Origin: Mesocentrotus franciscanus
Lineage: Eukaryota; Echinodermata; Echinoidea; Camarodonta; Strongylocentrotidae
Direction of reading: 5' to 3'
DNA: 64,000 nt
Assembly (NCBI GenBank): GCA_037976565.1
Contig: CP137680.1
Location: 27,794,873-27,858,872, forward strand
Each line of letters opens with the position of its first letter. Position 1 is the first letter of the stretch. Positions 35,534 to 47,459 of this stretch are shown here, piece after piece. Below the pieces are notes generated by a model that saw nothing but the letters and a program-made list of their open reading frames with translations, did no database searches and had not been told where the DNA came from. Position numbers and translations under genes: made by a program.

Positions 35534-36538
35534 CTAGCTGTAAGTTAATGGGAAAGGTTAGATATTTAGTGCAATCATTAGGAGAATTGTGTACCATGGG
35601 GTTTCAAGTTAATTAAATATCGTAAGGAATTGATTCCAGGTTGCTGAAAATAGCACTGCACATGCAGAATATTATCATTTATATAGGACAAAATACATAA
35701 GTGGCGAATAAAATTTGATCATAGTTCTAAATTAATTTTGGTTTATTATTTAAATGTGAGCCAATTCAAGAGCAATATTTTATAAGTGACATTACTACAA
35801 TGAGATTCTTCTAAAACTAGTTAATCAGAATGAAAAACCTTACACAATTCGCGTTTTTCCTCTGAATTGAGCTCCTCTTTAAAAACCTCACCACGACTTT
35901 CTGGCGCCTTGGCACCTGTACCTGAGCGAAACAATTCTCCGAGTACCCTTCACGTGAAAGCCGCAGTGGGGATATCAAACATCGACATCATACACCGTGT
36001 CTATTAGGAGCTCGTACGCGATGTTTGGAAGGGGTATAACAAGTAATGAAAGCATAACAGCAAGATAGGTTAGTCCTATTCGTGGTAGGATAAACGCTTT
36101 CAGATTTATCTCCCAAAGGCCGAATTTTGTAATATGGAAGAAAAAGGAATGTAAAACGGGAAGGTATTCATTTCGCCCACCCCTCTAATTCCCATTTCGA
36201 CACTTTACAATTTTGGATCAATTTTAAATGCGGGGAATTTGTTTTCCACGGCAGTCGATTCTTTTTCTTCTTTGTGTCTTTCTTTATTGTCTAATTATGC
36301 TCCCACAACTAGCGAATTGTAGCCATTATCAAAGAGAAATTTGACAGGTATTGCAATTATATGCATCTATTATAGATATTTGTCCTTAGGATAGGCTCTA
36401 TACGACGAAAAAATAGCGAATCTTTATTCATGATTCTAAGCTCTCAAATTACCATTTTTATGAATTGTATTTCTAACTCTGATTTGACCCGTCCTTTATA
36501 CGACAGGCAGCAACGCACATCGTATAACAGATATATAT
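35534..36538. other. AT-rich intergenic DNA
   Basis: No gene, RNA or repeat family recognised. Confidence 0.5.
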
Positions 36539-36710
36539 ATCTCTCACTCTCTTTTTTTTCTTTTCTCTCTCTCTCTCTTTGTCTGTCTGTCTGTCTCTGT
36601 CTCTGTCTCTGTCTCTCTCTCTTTTCGCGTGAGTCTGTCTCTACCTATCTTTCTCTCTACTTCTCTCTCTCTCTCTCTCTCTCTGTTTCTTTGTCTCTCC
36701 GCTTTCCCTC
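36539..36710. repeat. CT/TGTC-rich tract
   Basis: (CT)n with (TGTC)n and (TCTG)n variants; the 130-codon frame spanning it is low-complexity. Confidence 0.9.
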
Positions 36711-37289
36711 ATTTTCCCACAAAAAGCCATCATTCTACATCATCATGGTCCTCAAGAACCACCTATACAGTCTGCCACATGCAAAACATAACACCTCTGG
36801 CATTTTTTTAAACGGGTCATAAACAACTCCAATTACAGTGCCCTAGCTTTGTGACCCATCATGAAGACAATGCCAGACAGCATTTGCATTCTTTCCATGA
36901 TTTAAGATTTGACAAACACCGTTTTTCGAGGATGTGACAGCCATCTAACTGAGGTGCTGTTCCAAGAAAACGCAATAGACGGTGTAGGCAAGATTTAGGG
37001 GGAGATTTATTATTGATCCAGAAGGATGTAAATCTTACTGTTGATTTAATGTTATGATATGCGAGCTCAAGAATAGGGTCTACAACTGCTGCGTGATCTG
37101 GGTTTAAATCCAATATTGAGTTCTATAGGAATAAGAATGCATTAAACAAAAAACAGATATAATAATTCAGAATGGTTGATGAGAATCAATTATTCACACA
37201 CATGAAGCGTAATCCTTCCCCCTCCCCACCGTGCTCACATAATGTAAACAAAATAATACATTATGAACTGACACTTTAAACACTCTGAA
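36711..37289. other. Intergenic DNA
   Basis: A minus-strand open frame of 84 codons (36859-37113) is not recognised as any family. Nothing else seen. Confidence 0.4.
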
Positions 37290-37910
37290 AACTAAAGTGC
37301 TGTTTTCAGAACTTGTAGGGCTATACCATTTATATAGCACTTTTGGGGTTGGTACAGCACTACAAATAATTGTTACTTATTTTTCACTAAGCCTCTATGG
37401 TGCTATTTTTGGCACCGGGAGAGCTAGTTTCAGTGCTTTTCAAGTGTCCATATAGTGACTACACTAGTAGTGCTGCTTTAGCACCACTACATGTGCTAAC
37501 CGGTTCAGCACCCAAAGGCGCTACTAAATTTACACTAAGTGCGCAGATGAACAGACATACGGGCTATTGATTGAAATAACTTGAGTACGCATTACGTGAG
37601 ATTCATATAATATATATGTACAATTCTTATTTATCATGATTAAAATGGTTTGTAAATCATAAGAGGAAGTAAATTAACAATTGTAAACTCACTGACCAAT
37701 TTCTTACTCATTCTCGGTTTTGTTATGGACCGAGTATAATTATGTAAGACGCTGTTTGAGACAATAGATCATTGATTCCCTTGGCTCAGCACTTGTTTTA
37801 GCACCCATTTCTTCTGCACCGCATAATGTTTTGTCAGATTTGGCACTTTAGGTGCTAAAAGTTAGCAGACAAGTCCAACTCCTGACGCAGCACCTGCTTT
37901 CTAGTACTTA
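37290..37910. repeat. Cluster of AGCAC/GTGCT words, unclassified
   Basis: More than ten AGCAC or GTGCT words fall in two groups (about 37299-37527 and 37785-37910), often in inverted pairs such as tagtgctgctttagcaccac and ggcactttaggtgctaaaag. About one occurrence would be expected in a random 600 bp. Likely a decayed foldback transposon, but no family is recognised. Confidence 0.5.
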
Positions 37911-39127
37911 TGTTTTGTTTACTAAAAATGCATTGTTCAAAGACAGTCTAGAACCAACATTGTTTTATTCCTGCTAGAATATACTCAACAAAGGTAGCTT
38001 CTAGGTTGCACAATCAAATTGCACAATGATAAATACAAATTCTTTTGAACCGGTCCGAGATAATATAGTAGGAGAGTTTAATACAATTACAAAGGGTTAA
38101 ACAATCAAATAGGTAAAATGTAGTTTAAAACTTCCACCAACCTTAAAATTAGGAGGCAAGCTTTCGTCCTCTCCTGTGCAATTCTTCACTGAGTATCTGG
38201 CTGTCTGCTGACCCGATGAGCAGAAAGAATACTATACAGGAGAAATTAAAAGAATACAAAATAGTTCTTAGATTGACGATCATTGTTTTTTTTAAATACA
38301 TTGCTAGCCAATGAAAGTGAGAAACAAAATCGGTTTGGAATACAAAGATTTATCCTTGACTGAATAGAGATTCTGTTCCATGCTGTCACCTATCGATGCC
38401 CCTCGTGGCAGCAGACAGCAGAAACTGCGTGAGAGAATCATTTCGCTTGACGGCAGGGGTGGAGGAGAGCTTGTATGTACATCGTAAAGGCATCGTTTAA
38501 CAATGTTAAATCTGAGATGCACCGCCCTACGTGTTATCAGTGTCTGTGGTATGGTGTAATATTGAAGCCCTAAAAAAATTGCGCTTCAAAATGATCGTGA
38601 AGTGCCTCAAAAAAGTAAAAATCTTTGAGTGACCGGTTTTACCATACTCATTTCCCCCAATTTAAATTTTTTAAAAACCGTTAGGAAAACGAAAAATGAT
38701 ATTTCGAATTCCAATCATAAATATCTTGATAATCAGACAGGCGATCGGCTTGTAAAAGTCATGGGATTCCTGACTGACTTAAGGTTTATAATTACCATTG
38801 CAGCATCAGTTCAATCCAGGATTTTGTTTCAGAATCTGAGACAATGTTACCGAGTCACTTTAAGGTTAGCTTAAACAAGTTATGATTACATGCAGTCAAT
38901 GAAACGTTTTCAGTATCAAAATGCATCTTATCAAGTTCAACACTAACCCTTGTATAATGAAACATTTTAGAAAGGCTTTAGTTAAACTTGTATTTTGTGG
39001 ATGCAAAAATAAGTGTTGTACATAGTAAATAATGCGACAACTTCGAACGGAAGGCCAGTGAAGCAAATGAAGGGGGAAAAAAATACTCGCTTTTATACGG
39101 TCATATTTTTTTGAGGTTTAAACTGTC
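37911..39127. other. Intergenic DNA, no gene recognised
   Basis: Open frames at 38304-38522 and 38629-38874 have no domain signatures. Confidence 0.5.
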
Positions 39128-39273
39128 ATGCCTCAGTCACACCTTTGCGTATTTGGCTTGCGTATTGCTGCGTTTTTATGGCAAGCCGTTTTAACATTTG
39201 ATATTAAGAAATGAATTCTTTATAAATACGCAGCAATACGCAAGCCAAATACGCAAAGGTGTGACTAAGGCAT
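39128..39273. mobile_element. Palindromic MITE, 46 bp arms
   Basis: Arm 39128-39173 (atgcctcagtcacaccttt...) and arm 39228-39273 are reverse complements with one mismatch in 46, separated by 54 bp. The whole can fold into a long hairpin. The second duplication copy begins inside the left arm, at the base matching 39161. Confidence 0.85.
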
Positions 39274-39835
39274 AAGTTTACGAAACCTCGACGTTATGAA
39301 CAACGATCAACTACTACGACGGGGCCGTAACAATAGTAACTAAAAGGCGGGAAAGCATTCATTTTAATTACAAGCTGGCGTATAACCTCGAAGTTAATTG
39401 CGTCCGCACGGCACATAAACATAAAGTGATAACACCCCCCCCCCGCTGCTCGTAGTTATCGTGGCTCGTGGTTTATAACTTCGGGTAAAATTAAAGTTTC
39501 GTAACCACGAGTGCGTCCAAACCGTCTCTTTAACTACAAGATAACTTCGAAGCTTAACACCACGATATAAACTTAATGTTTACGGATTGTCGTGCAAACC
39601 AAACTTCTCCGTACATTGCCAGCGGCTTTTGAAGAAGTGGGGAAAAAAGGGTGTTTGAAATTAGGTTTGGATGGAAATCCGTCTCTTGACGTTGTGAGTT
39701 AAACGAGGTCTCCAAACCGATTTTCTAAATCTCAGGCGATATCATTCACAACAACGGAGAGGCATGAAACATTGGGGCAAGACTAGACCATTTTAAATGG
39801 AGGGGTTGGAGTAGGACCACGATTAACGTTGGAGT

Positions 39836-40183
39836 GGGCTCGTGGCCGAGTGGTTTAAGGCGCTTGACTGGAGATGCGAGGGTCGAGGGTTCGAATCCCG
39901 ACACGGCACTAATATCCTTTGGCAAGATATTAACCTGCACTTGCTACTCTCCACCAAGGTGTTAAATGGGTACCCGGTAGGATGCGACCGTCATTGTTGG
40001 TCAAACAGTTTTTTGAGCGTCAAGTAACGCCTCGCTGGAATGCCACCCCAGGGAGTGGAGATTGTGCACACAATGTGTGCGGGCAAGCATTGAATCCAAT
40101 GACCGGGGTAATAGTATATATGTAAAGCGCTTAGAGACATTATATTAAGCACTATATAAAAGAGTATTATTATTATTATTATT
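39836..40183 (+). mobile_element. tRNA-derived SINE, best preserved copy
   Basis: Head has a perfect A-box tggccgagtgg (39843-39853) and B-box ggttcgaatcc (39888-39898), spaced as in a tRNA and resembling a Leu/Ser-type tRNA head. The body contains actaatatcctttggcaaga, tgggtacccggtagg and aatgaccggggtaa blocks. The 3' end is tgtaaagcgcttagagacat, then agcactatataaaagagt and (ATT)n. The near-identical partner is 46707-47058. It contains a 61-codon open frame with no coding meaning. Confidence 0.9.
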
Positions 40184-40323
40184 GCTCATAACTTGGCCAA
40201 ATTTGCACACAAAAAAAAAGGGGGGGGGAATAAATAAAAAAAATCTTGGAAAGCATTGTTCAGTAAAAGTGGGGAAATTAACATGCAAATGAATAGTTGT
40301 CGTAACTCTTCTTTACCATTTAC

Positions 40324-40426
40324 CATGTATACATGGACTCTCATATCTGGGGCGCCTTGGTCATCTTTAGCGACACCCCATGCATGTTGAGAGTTTGGAT
40401 ATCCTATTAAATGCGGAATGAATTTT
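40324..40426 (-). other. Weak candidate internal exon
   Basis: On the minus strand a 103 nt open stretch follows an acceptor-like gtgttttctcaatag and ends before a donor-like gtaaatgg. The translated piece includes WGVAKDDQGAPDMRVHVYM, which looks less repeat-like than its surroundings. I recognise no family. The identical copy at 47191-47293 does not add support, because the whole block is duplicated. It may be a chance open frame. Confidence 0.15.
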
Positions 40427-40538
40427 CTATTGAGAAAACACTCATAAACATCGAGCATTGAGATCATATCTTTTCAAGTGAAAGAAACAAAGAGTAAATA
40501 TTGAGGAGGTAGGGGGAGGGACTCAAGAGGACACACTC

Positions 40539-40541
<3 letters not shown>

Positions 40542-40586
<45 letters not shown>
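40542..40586. repeat. (TG)n microsatellite
   Basis: Pure TG repeats in this copy; the right copy at about 47411-47457 has interruptions and a different length. Confidence 0.95.
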
Positions 40587-40644
40587 TGGGTTTTACAGAC
40601 GTGTATCAATCAGATATGCCCACTTAATCTATTTTTACATACAA

Positions 40645-40985
40645 ATCTCTCTCTCTCTCCCTCTCTCTCTCTCTCTCCTCTCTCTCGTAATCCCTTTCTT
40701 CTTGATGTTAATATTTTCTTAATTTCTCTTTTCTCCCCCACCTTGGACCTCTATATCCCCGTCTCTTTCTTTCTTTCTCCTCCCCCCCCCCTCTCTCTCT
40801 CTCTCTCTCTTCCTCTCTCTCCAACTCCCTCTATTTTTTTCCCCCATCTTGTATGCCTTTTTACCATGCTCTCTCTTTGATAGTGTTCTTACCCCAATCT
40901 CTTTCTCTCTCCCTCCTTTTCTCTCTCCCACGTTCACCTTTCTCGGTTGCTCTTTCCCTTTGCCACCACCTCTCTCTCTATATCC
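40645..40985. repeat. CT-rich tract
   Basis: (CT)n and CT/CC-rich sequence; the 111-codon plus frame and 90-codon minus frame over it are artefacts. Counterpart near 47518-47850. Confidence 0.9.
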
Positions 40986-41949
40986 CCCCAAATGTCAACA
41001 GTTTGATCAATTTGACTAGGACCTAATTAATTTGAAAATTTACGACATTTTCTCCCGCGCTGAGACCAGACTATCAAACTCGTCTCGGTATAGATTGAGC
41101 GATTGCAACAGATGCCCTCCTATCATTATGTGTCCCCCGTGGCTCTTATAAGTTCATTGGTTAAACACACACATAGTTTGAAATGATAATCACGGTCTCA
41201 CTTCCATCTTTTTTTATCTCTTTTTCGCCGATATCTTTTTCTTTGATAATTTTTCACCTCACTGTCTCACGTGGTGAAACCTTCAACAGATTAAAATACC
41301 AATGAGGATCTCTCTCACGCTCTTTTCAAACTTCTATTTTTACTTCGTCATTTTGCATGTAACTGTTAATTAAAGGAACGTTTCAATAGATGGATATGAA
41401 TATCGTTGATAAAAGCAAAGATTTCCTGAATTATATACGGAATTAGGTCGTTATAAGAAAGAATAACGAAGTATTAAAACCGACAATATCGCAGAGCGTG
41501 TCTTAAAGTGCGAATCTGCGGCGTGCATGATTATTATGGCTGGAATAACAGTATTGAAAAGGTGACGTACTACTAAGAAATATTTAAATATGTCTAAATA
41601 TAAATGTATTTGGATAATTGAGACATTGACAACTTCAACATGAATAAAGAATACAGATTGAGATGATGTGCTTCCAAGTCAAAGAGCGAGTTTGGGGAAG
41701 GGAGATGACACGTGACCCAATACCTCCGTGATTGGTCCGCACGTGTAAGAACGTAGGGTGAAAATTAACGCAAAGACACCCTCCCTCTCTCACCCACGAC
41801 ACTCTCATGTTTACACCCACACGACATCACGCACCGCCCACACACACTCAACACACGGGCACCCATCCCTCACAACCCCCGCACACATGCTGTGTAAGAA
41901 CGCCTTCACAGAATTACAGGACTGCCCCGAAAATATCCTAAACTACAAA

Positions 41950-42240
41950 AAAATAAAGTTGAGTACTGGCCATGCGACTAAAATATGAAAGAAACTGTGT
42001 GAGCGCAATATGAAAAGGTTGATGGGCGGTACATACGCATTGATGTATATATTGTAAGGTTTTTGGAATGTTTACTATGAACAAAATTTGACTCAACCCT
42101 ACTGAAAATCAAATGTACTGCCCACATAAATGGGTATATGGGACCACACAAATATTTGGCAGTAGAAGTGACAGTCTGATCCGAAAACTTTGGTTTATTT
42201 CTCGTCAAAAGCGTTGAAAAGCAATTCTTTTCAGTGGAAA
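41950..42240 (+). mobile_element. TTAA-family MITE-related fragment
   Basis: ataaagttgagtactggcca then tgcgacta matches the family left end, and a gaaactgtgtgagcgcaatatgaaa-type segment and aaggttgatgggc block follow the body order seen at 10042-10424. A gtatatgggaccacacaaat block recalls the gtatatgggactacac block of the complete copy. The flanking TTAA has been lost. Counterpart near 48814-49104. Confidence 0.5.
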
Positions 42241-42770
42241 TTATTTTCTAGGATGACTATATCCCAAACTGACAACTGGCATACGTATAGAACTCTACCC
42301 ATTGGTACGGGGATAGAATTAAGGATCCTTTTCACTTCCACATACGTAACAATGAATAAAAACAGCTTTTTGAAGGGCACTTAATAATAGAAGAGTGCAT
42401 GCCATGAAAACAAATAATAAACATAAACATTAAAAATGACAGATCGACAATCGCGCAATTACGCGGTGACAAAATTAATTACCTATGGGATAGCGAAACC
42501 GCGAGTTTCAATCCATCATTTCATGTCCAAAACAACTGCTGCCATTAATTCAAAATGAGGTCATGTTATTTGTGGCATGCGTTCATCCATTCCTAGTAGA
42601 TCGTACTCTAAAAGAAAATTATCCATTTCGGTTACTAAGGTAATAAGAAATATAGCAAAAACCTTTTTTTTTTCTTCCTTTATTCATTTCAAAAAAAGAA
42701 AAAGTTTTGCAATATGAATGGAAAACAGCTGTAATATTAAAGCAAATGCTTCCGTCGCAGATTCGATAGC

Positions 42771-42933
42771 AGGGACTTTTAGATTTTACACGACGAGAAC
42801 GTGGACTGCCACGGTGACATCCTTTTAAGGTAATGTGACGTCCTTTTAAGGCACTGCCGGGCACGGGCCAGTGCCTTGAAATAATGGCACACGTTGCAGT
42901 CCACTACGTCGACGTGCAAATCTGAAAGTCCCT
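42771..42933. mobile_element. Foldback MITE with about 44 bp arms
   Basis: The left arm (agggacttttagatttt...gtggactgc) and right arm (gcagtccac...aaatctgaaagtccct) are inverted with several mismatches. A smaller inner palindrome, aaggcactgcc...ccagtgcctt, lies between. The duplicate is at 49625-49786. Confidence 0.65.
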
Positions 42934-43261
42934 AGCGGTATCACATAGACCGTTACTAAGTCCGATAACAATCGATTTTCAGCACCCACGTCTGCTACAG
43001 ACATGACGAAGGTAAAATGCTGCGTGTCCATATAACTATGTTTGGGTGAAATTTATTCAAGTATTATTCATGTTGCTTAAAATAGATATCAACTCATCGA
43101 AAGGGGAAGATTGGTAATGAGAAAAGAAAATAGGACGGACACATGTTTTATACTCATAATAATCCACAATATTGTCGCCATTTTCTCCCACGGACGGATA
43201 ACAAAATAAGTTAAATGTATCCTCAGGCAAAAATCACGTGTGGGAGCTTATTCTATTTTAT

Positions 43262-43627
43262 CCTTGTTTTTTATTCTCTCTGTTCCCCCATTTTATCTCT
43301 GTTACCTTTCTCGCCCATTCTCTCCCGCTCGTTTCATTCTCCCCCCTCTCTCTCTCTCTCAGATTTTAATTTGTCTTACTCTCTTCCCTCTTCCCTCTTT
43401 ACAAATACTCCATTCTCTCCATTTCTCCCCATCTTACCTTTTGTCCTTTTCTTTTCTCTCTCTCACCTTTTCTCCCACTCTTTATCCTTTGATCCCTCTC
43501 ATTCTCTCTCTAATCTAACATTTGACACCCCTCTCTCTCTGTGCCATCTCTGTCTCTTGCTTCCCTTTGCCTCTGTGTGATAAAAATAAAATGTCATGTT
43601 CCGCCCCGTCCCACTCTCTATCTCCCC

Positions 43628-43661
<34 letters not shown>

Positions 43662-43720
43662 TCCCTCTCCCACATCCCCCTCTCTACCCCCTTACCTCTT
43701 CCCACTCTTTCTTTCGCCGT
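43262..43720. repeat. CT-rich tract with a conserved core
   Basis: Mostly CT/CCT simple sequence, but the segment 43453-43514 has a non-simple core (ctttatcctttgatccctct, from 43480) that also occurs in the right copy (about 50328) and in inverted form at 56281-56304. Overlapping Ser/Leu-rich frames are artefacts. Confidence 0.85.
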
Positions 43721-45526
43721 TACCCCTCTGTGGTATTACTTTAGATTTCGATCACAGAGTTAGACATTTGACACCATACCGTAATTATCGATTCCCGCGC
43801 GCCCGCTCATTTCCAGCTCTATCGATACGCTACCGTCTGCGTAAGATGCGTGACTTTGATACACCGAATACATAATGGCGCCGGGTAATTCAAGTCCATT
43901 AACCCGAATGCACCCATCGGCAGCCACCCTACCCCATCTCAAAACAATATACGGTTTAACGAACGCGCTCAAGGCTCCGGGAGATGGCGTGGAAGAAATT
44001 AAAGGAACTCAACGAGGTTAAGTTGAGTTCAGGTTCTGTATTTCAAAAGAAACTGCTCATTGGTCATTCTAAATGTTACCTTACTTGTTTATTTAGAAAT
44101 GTGTTGTTATGGTCACCAAAATCTAGTCAATCTCATGAAAGAATGGCTGAAGATCTAATGAAATGAATTAACGTATGATACTACGATCCCTGGTGACAGG
44201 GAGGACCAACTTGATTTTCTTAACTTTCTTTGGTCATTATGCAATTATATCTTGTATCTTCTATCAAAATTATTCGGCAGATATTTGTTTAGTCTTGGAC
44301 ATTCTGTGTACTTCTCTGCTGATTTGTTCGTCATTATCAGAACTCGTACCACGGCATTCAGTCATGCTGCTCTTTAGATGCTAGAGCTAGATATTTCCAG
44401 CTCAGTAGATTATCTTTAAAAATTCTGAATATAAAAATCGTAAAACTTGGTAGGCTATTATGCTACGAGACGAGGTTAATTTGACAGATTCGTGCTTCTA
44501 TCATGAATTGCAAAGTTAAAACGATTTGTCTGTTTCATCATATTTGCTTCTGATTTCATGAATATAAACCGTTATAAACACCCGAGGGTGTTTATATTTA
44601 ATGAAATGCAAAGTTCTTAAATGAATACTAAGCTTTGATTAATAAAGCATAAGGACAGTGAAGTAAAATATTATCTCATCGCTCATTACTTCAAGGATAC
44701 GAATTATCGATATGTTGTCAGTCCCGCAGGATACAATATTTAATCAAATTTGAAACTCTTTAAAACAAATAAAGAGAATCTTGTCGGACTGAAAGGTCTT
44801 AAATAATTCTCGTACATCTTCATCAATTCTACCCAGGGGCGGCGGAGCGTCTTCCAAAGTGTGGGAGGGGCGGGGGCAAAAGGGCACTTTCTGGGAAAAA
44901 AGGAACACCTACAAAGGCACCCCTCCCCTTTCCCCCAATCCAGGAGCGCCGCTTCTGATTCTGCCCTCGGACAAACGCTATAATTGAGTTTGTTTGAAGA
45001 AAACAAATTGTCAACTCTCCATCGATGCCTATATAACCCTCAGGTCCACATTGAGGTTTTTGTAAATTTACAGGGAGGATTTTCCGGTCACTTGCTCATA
45101 AATCGTTACCGATGAATAAGAGGAGCTTTACGTGTGATCTCCGTCACATTATTGATGGATGATCCCAGACAGATAAGCTTGAGGGAAAAATTTCGCAGCA
45201 CATCGTCCGGTAAATTAGTAATATGCCTAAGGTACCAGCAGCGCCAAGTGTGTAACTAGGTGAAAAAGATACATAATTAAAAACTTTAAAGGCTACGCAA
45301 AGCACGAAGAGGACTAGAGGTGGGTGGTACATAGCCATGGTATATTAAAATATGTAATCACATGGAGACATTGGTCATGAGTGATGAGATTTTACTATCA
45401 GCGAAGTCGGTGGTTTGGGGTCCATTTCTGTGAAGAATATGCTGTAAAAACACGAATAGTAAACAAGGGATGGATGTAATCATCAGGTATGTTAAAGAGC
45501 GTAAGAACAACAAAACAAAAACAATC
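43721..45526. other. Intergenic part of the left copy
   Basis: No gene recognised. Contains a near-perfect hairpin at 44573-44596 (11 bp arms, tataaacaccc and gggtgtttata). The minus open frame 44740-45006 overlaps a GC-rich ggggcggcggagcg block that could be an old hAT end. Confidence 0.45.
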
Positions 45527-46026
45527 NNNNNNNNNNNNNNNNNNNNNNNNNNNNNNNNNNNNNNNNNNNNNNNNNNNNNNNNNNNNNNNNNNNNNNNNNN
45601 NNNNNNNNNNNNNNNNNNNNNNNNNNNNNNNNNNNNNNNNNNNNNNNNNNNNNNNNNNNNNNNNNNNNNNNNNNNNNNNNNNNNNNNNNNNNNNNNNNNN
45701 NNNNNNNNNNNNNNNNNNNNNNNNNNNNNNNNNNNNNNNNNNNNNNNNNNNNNNNNNNNNNNNNNNNNNNNNNNNNNNNNNNNNNNNNNNNNNNNNNNNN
45801 NNNNNNNNNNNNNNNNNNNNNNNNNNNNNNNNNNNNNNNNNNNNNNNNNNNNNNNNNNNNNNNNNNNNNNNNNNNNNNNNNNNNNNNNNNNNNNNNNNNN
45901 NNNNNNNNNNNNNNNNNNNNNNNNNNNNNNNNNNNNNNNNNNNNNNNNNNNNNNNNNNNNNNNNNNNNNNNNNNNNNNNNNNNNNNNNNNNNNNNNNNNN
46001 NNNNNNNNNNNNNNNNNNNNNNNNNN
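45527..46026. other. Assembly gap, exactly 500 N
   Basis: A round-number gap, so its size is probably a placeholder. The sequence left of it (ending at the match to 52379) and right of it (starting at the match to 39161) are the two ends of the same 6.35 kb sequence. Confidence 1.
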
Positions 46027-47420
46027 CGTATTGCTGCGTTTTTATGGCAAGCCGTTTTAACATTTGATATTAAGAAATAAATTCTTTATATACGCAGCAA
46101 TACGCAAGCCAAATACGCAAAGGTGTGACTAAGGCATAAGTTTACGAAACCTCGACGTTATGAACAACGATCAACTACTACGACGGGGCCGTAACAATAG
46201 TAACTAAAAGGCGGAAAAGCATTCATTTTAATTACAAGCTGGCGTATAAAACCGGTAACCTCGAAGTTAATTGCGTCCGCACGGCACATAAACATAAAGT
46301 GATAACACCCCCTCCCCGCTGCTCGTAGTTATCGTGGCTCGTGGTTTATAACTTCGGTAAAATTAAAGTTTCGTAACCACGAGTGCGTCCACACCGTCTC
46401 TTTAACTACAAGATAACTTCGAAGCTTAACACCACGATATAAACGTAATGTTTACGGATTGTCGTGCAAACCAAACTTCTCCGTACATTGCCAGCGGCTT
46501 TTGAAGAAGTGGGGAAAAAAGGGTGTTTGAAATTAGGTTTGGATGGAAATCCGTCTCTTGACGTTGTGAGTTAAACGAGGTCTCCAAACCGATTTTCTAA
46601 ATCTCAGGCGATATCATTCACAACAACGGAGAGGCATGAAACATTGGGGCAAGACTAGACCATTTTAAATGGAGGGGTTGGAGTAGGACCACGATTAACG
46701 TTGGAGTGTCGTGGGCTCGTGGCCGAGTGGTTTAAGGCGCTTGACTGGAGATGCGAGGGTCGAGGGTTCGAATCCCGACACGGCACTAATATCCTTTGGC
46801 AAGATATTAACCTGCACTTGCTACTCTCCACCAAGGTGTTAAATGGGTACCCGGTAGGATGCGACCGTCATTGTTGGTCAAACAGTTTTTTGAGCGTCAA
46901 GTAACGCCTCGCTGGAATGCCACCCCAGGGAGTGGAGATTGTGCACACAATGTGTGCGGGCAAGCATTGAATCCAATGACCGGGGTAATAGTATATATGT
47001 AAAGCGCTTACAGACATTATATTAAGCACTATATAAAAGAGTATTATTATTATTATTGCTCATAACTTGGCCAAATTTGCACACAAAAAAAGGGGAATAA
47101 ATAAAAAAAATCTTGGAAAGCATTGTTCAGTAAAAGTGGGGAAATTAACATGCAAATGAATAGTTGTCGTAACTCTTCTTTACCATTTACCATGTATACA
47201 TGGACTCTCATATCTGGGGCGCCTTGGTCATCTTTAGCGACACCCCATGCATGTTGAGAGTTTGGATATCCTATTAAATGCGGAATGAATTTTCTATTGA
47301 GAAAACACTCATAAACATCGAGCATTGAGATCATATCTTTTCAAGTGAAAGAAACAAAGAGTAAATATTGAGGAGGTAGGGGGAGGGACTCAAGAGGACA
47401 CACTCATATGTGCGTGTGTG

Positions 47421-47459
<39 letters not shown>

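Larger units (their letters stand above)
39161..45526. repeat. Left copy of a 6.35 kb duplication
   Basis: Matches 46027-52379 almost base for base, with scattered substitutions and small indels (for example an extra 9 bp after gcgtataa in the right copy near 46249, a five-base difference near 42315, and length changes in TG, ATT, A/G and CT runs). This copy ends at aaaacaatc immediately before 500 N. Confidence 0.95.

Noticed and set aside
39836..39912. A tRNA gene (Leu/Ser-like) with good A and B boxes
   Set aside because: The head runs directly into a conserved SINE body and an (ATT)n tail, has no long variable arm, and related copies occur elsewhere in the window. It is a SINE promoter.
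44830..44945. A hAT-type element starting at ggggcggcggagcg
   Set aside because: Only one end-like motif is visible and no matching inverted end or 8 bp duplication was found.
45398..46067. Open frames spanning the gap
   Set aside because: They consist mainly of unknown bases and are not sequence evidence.
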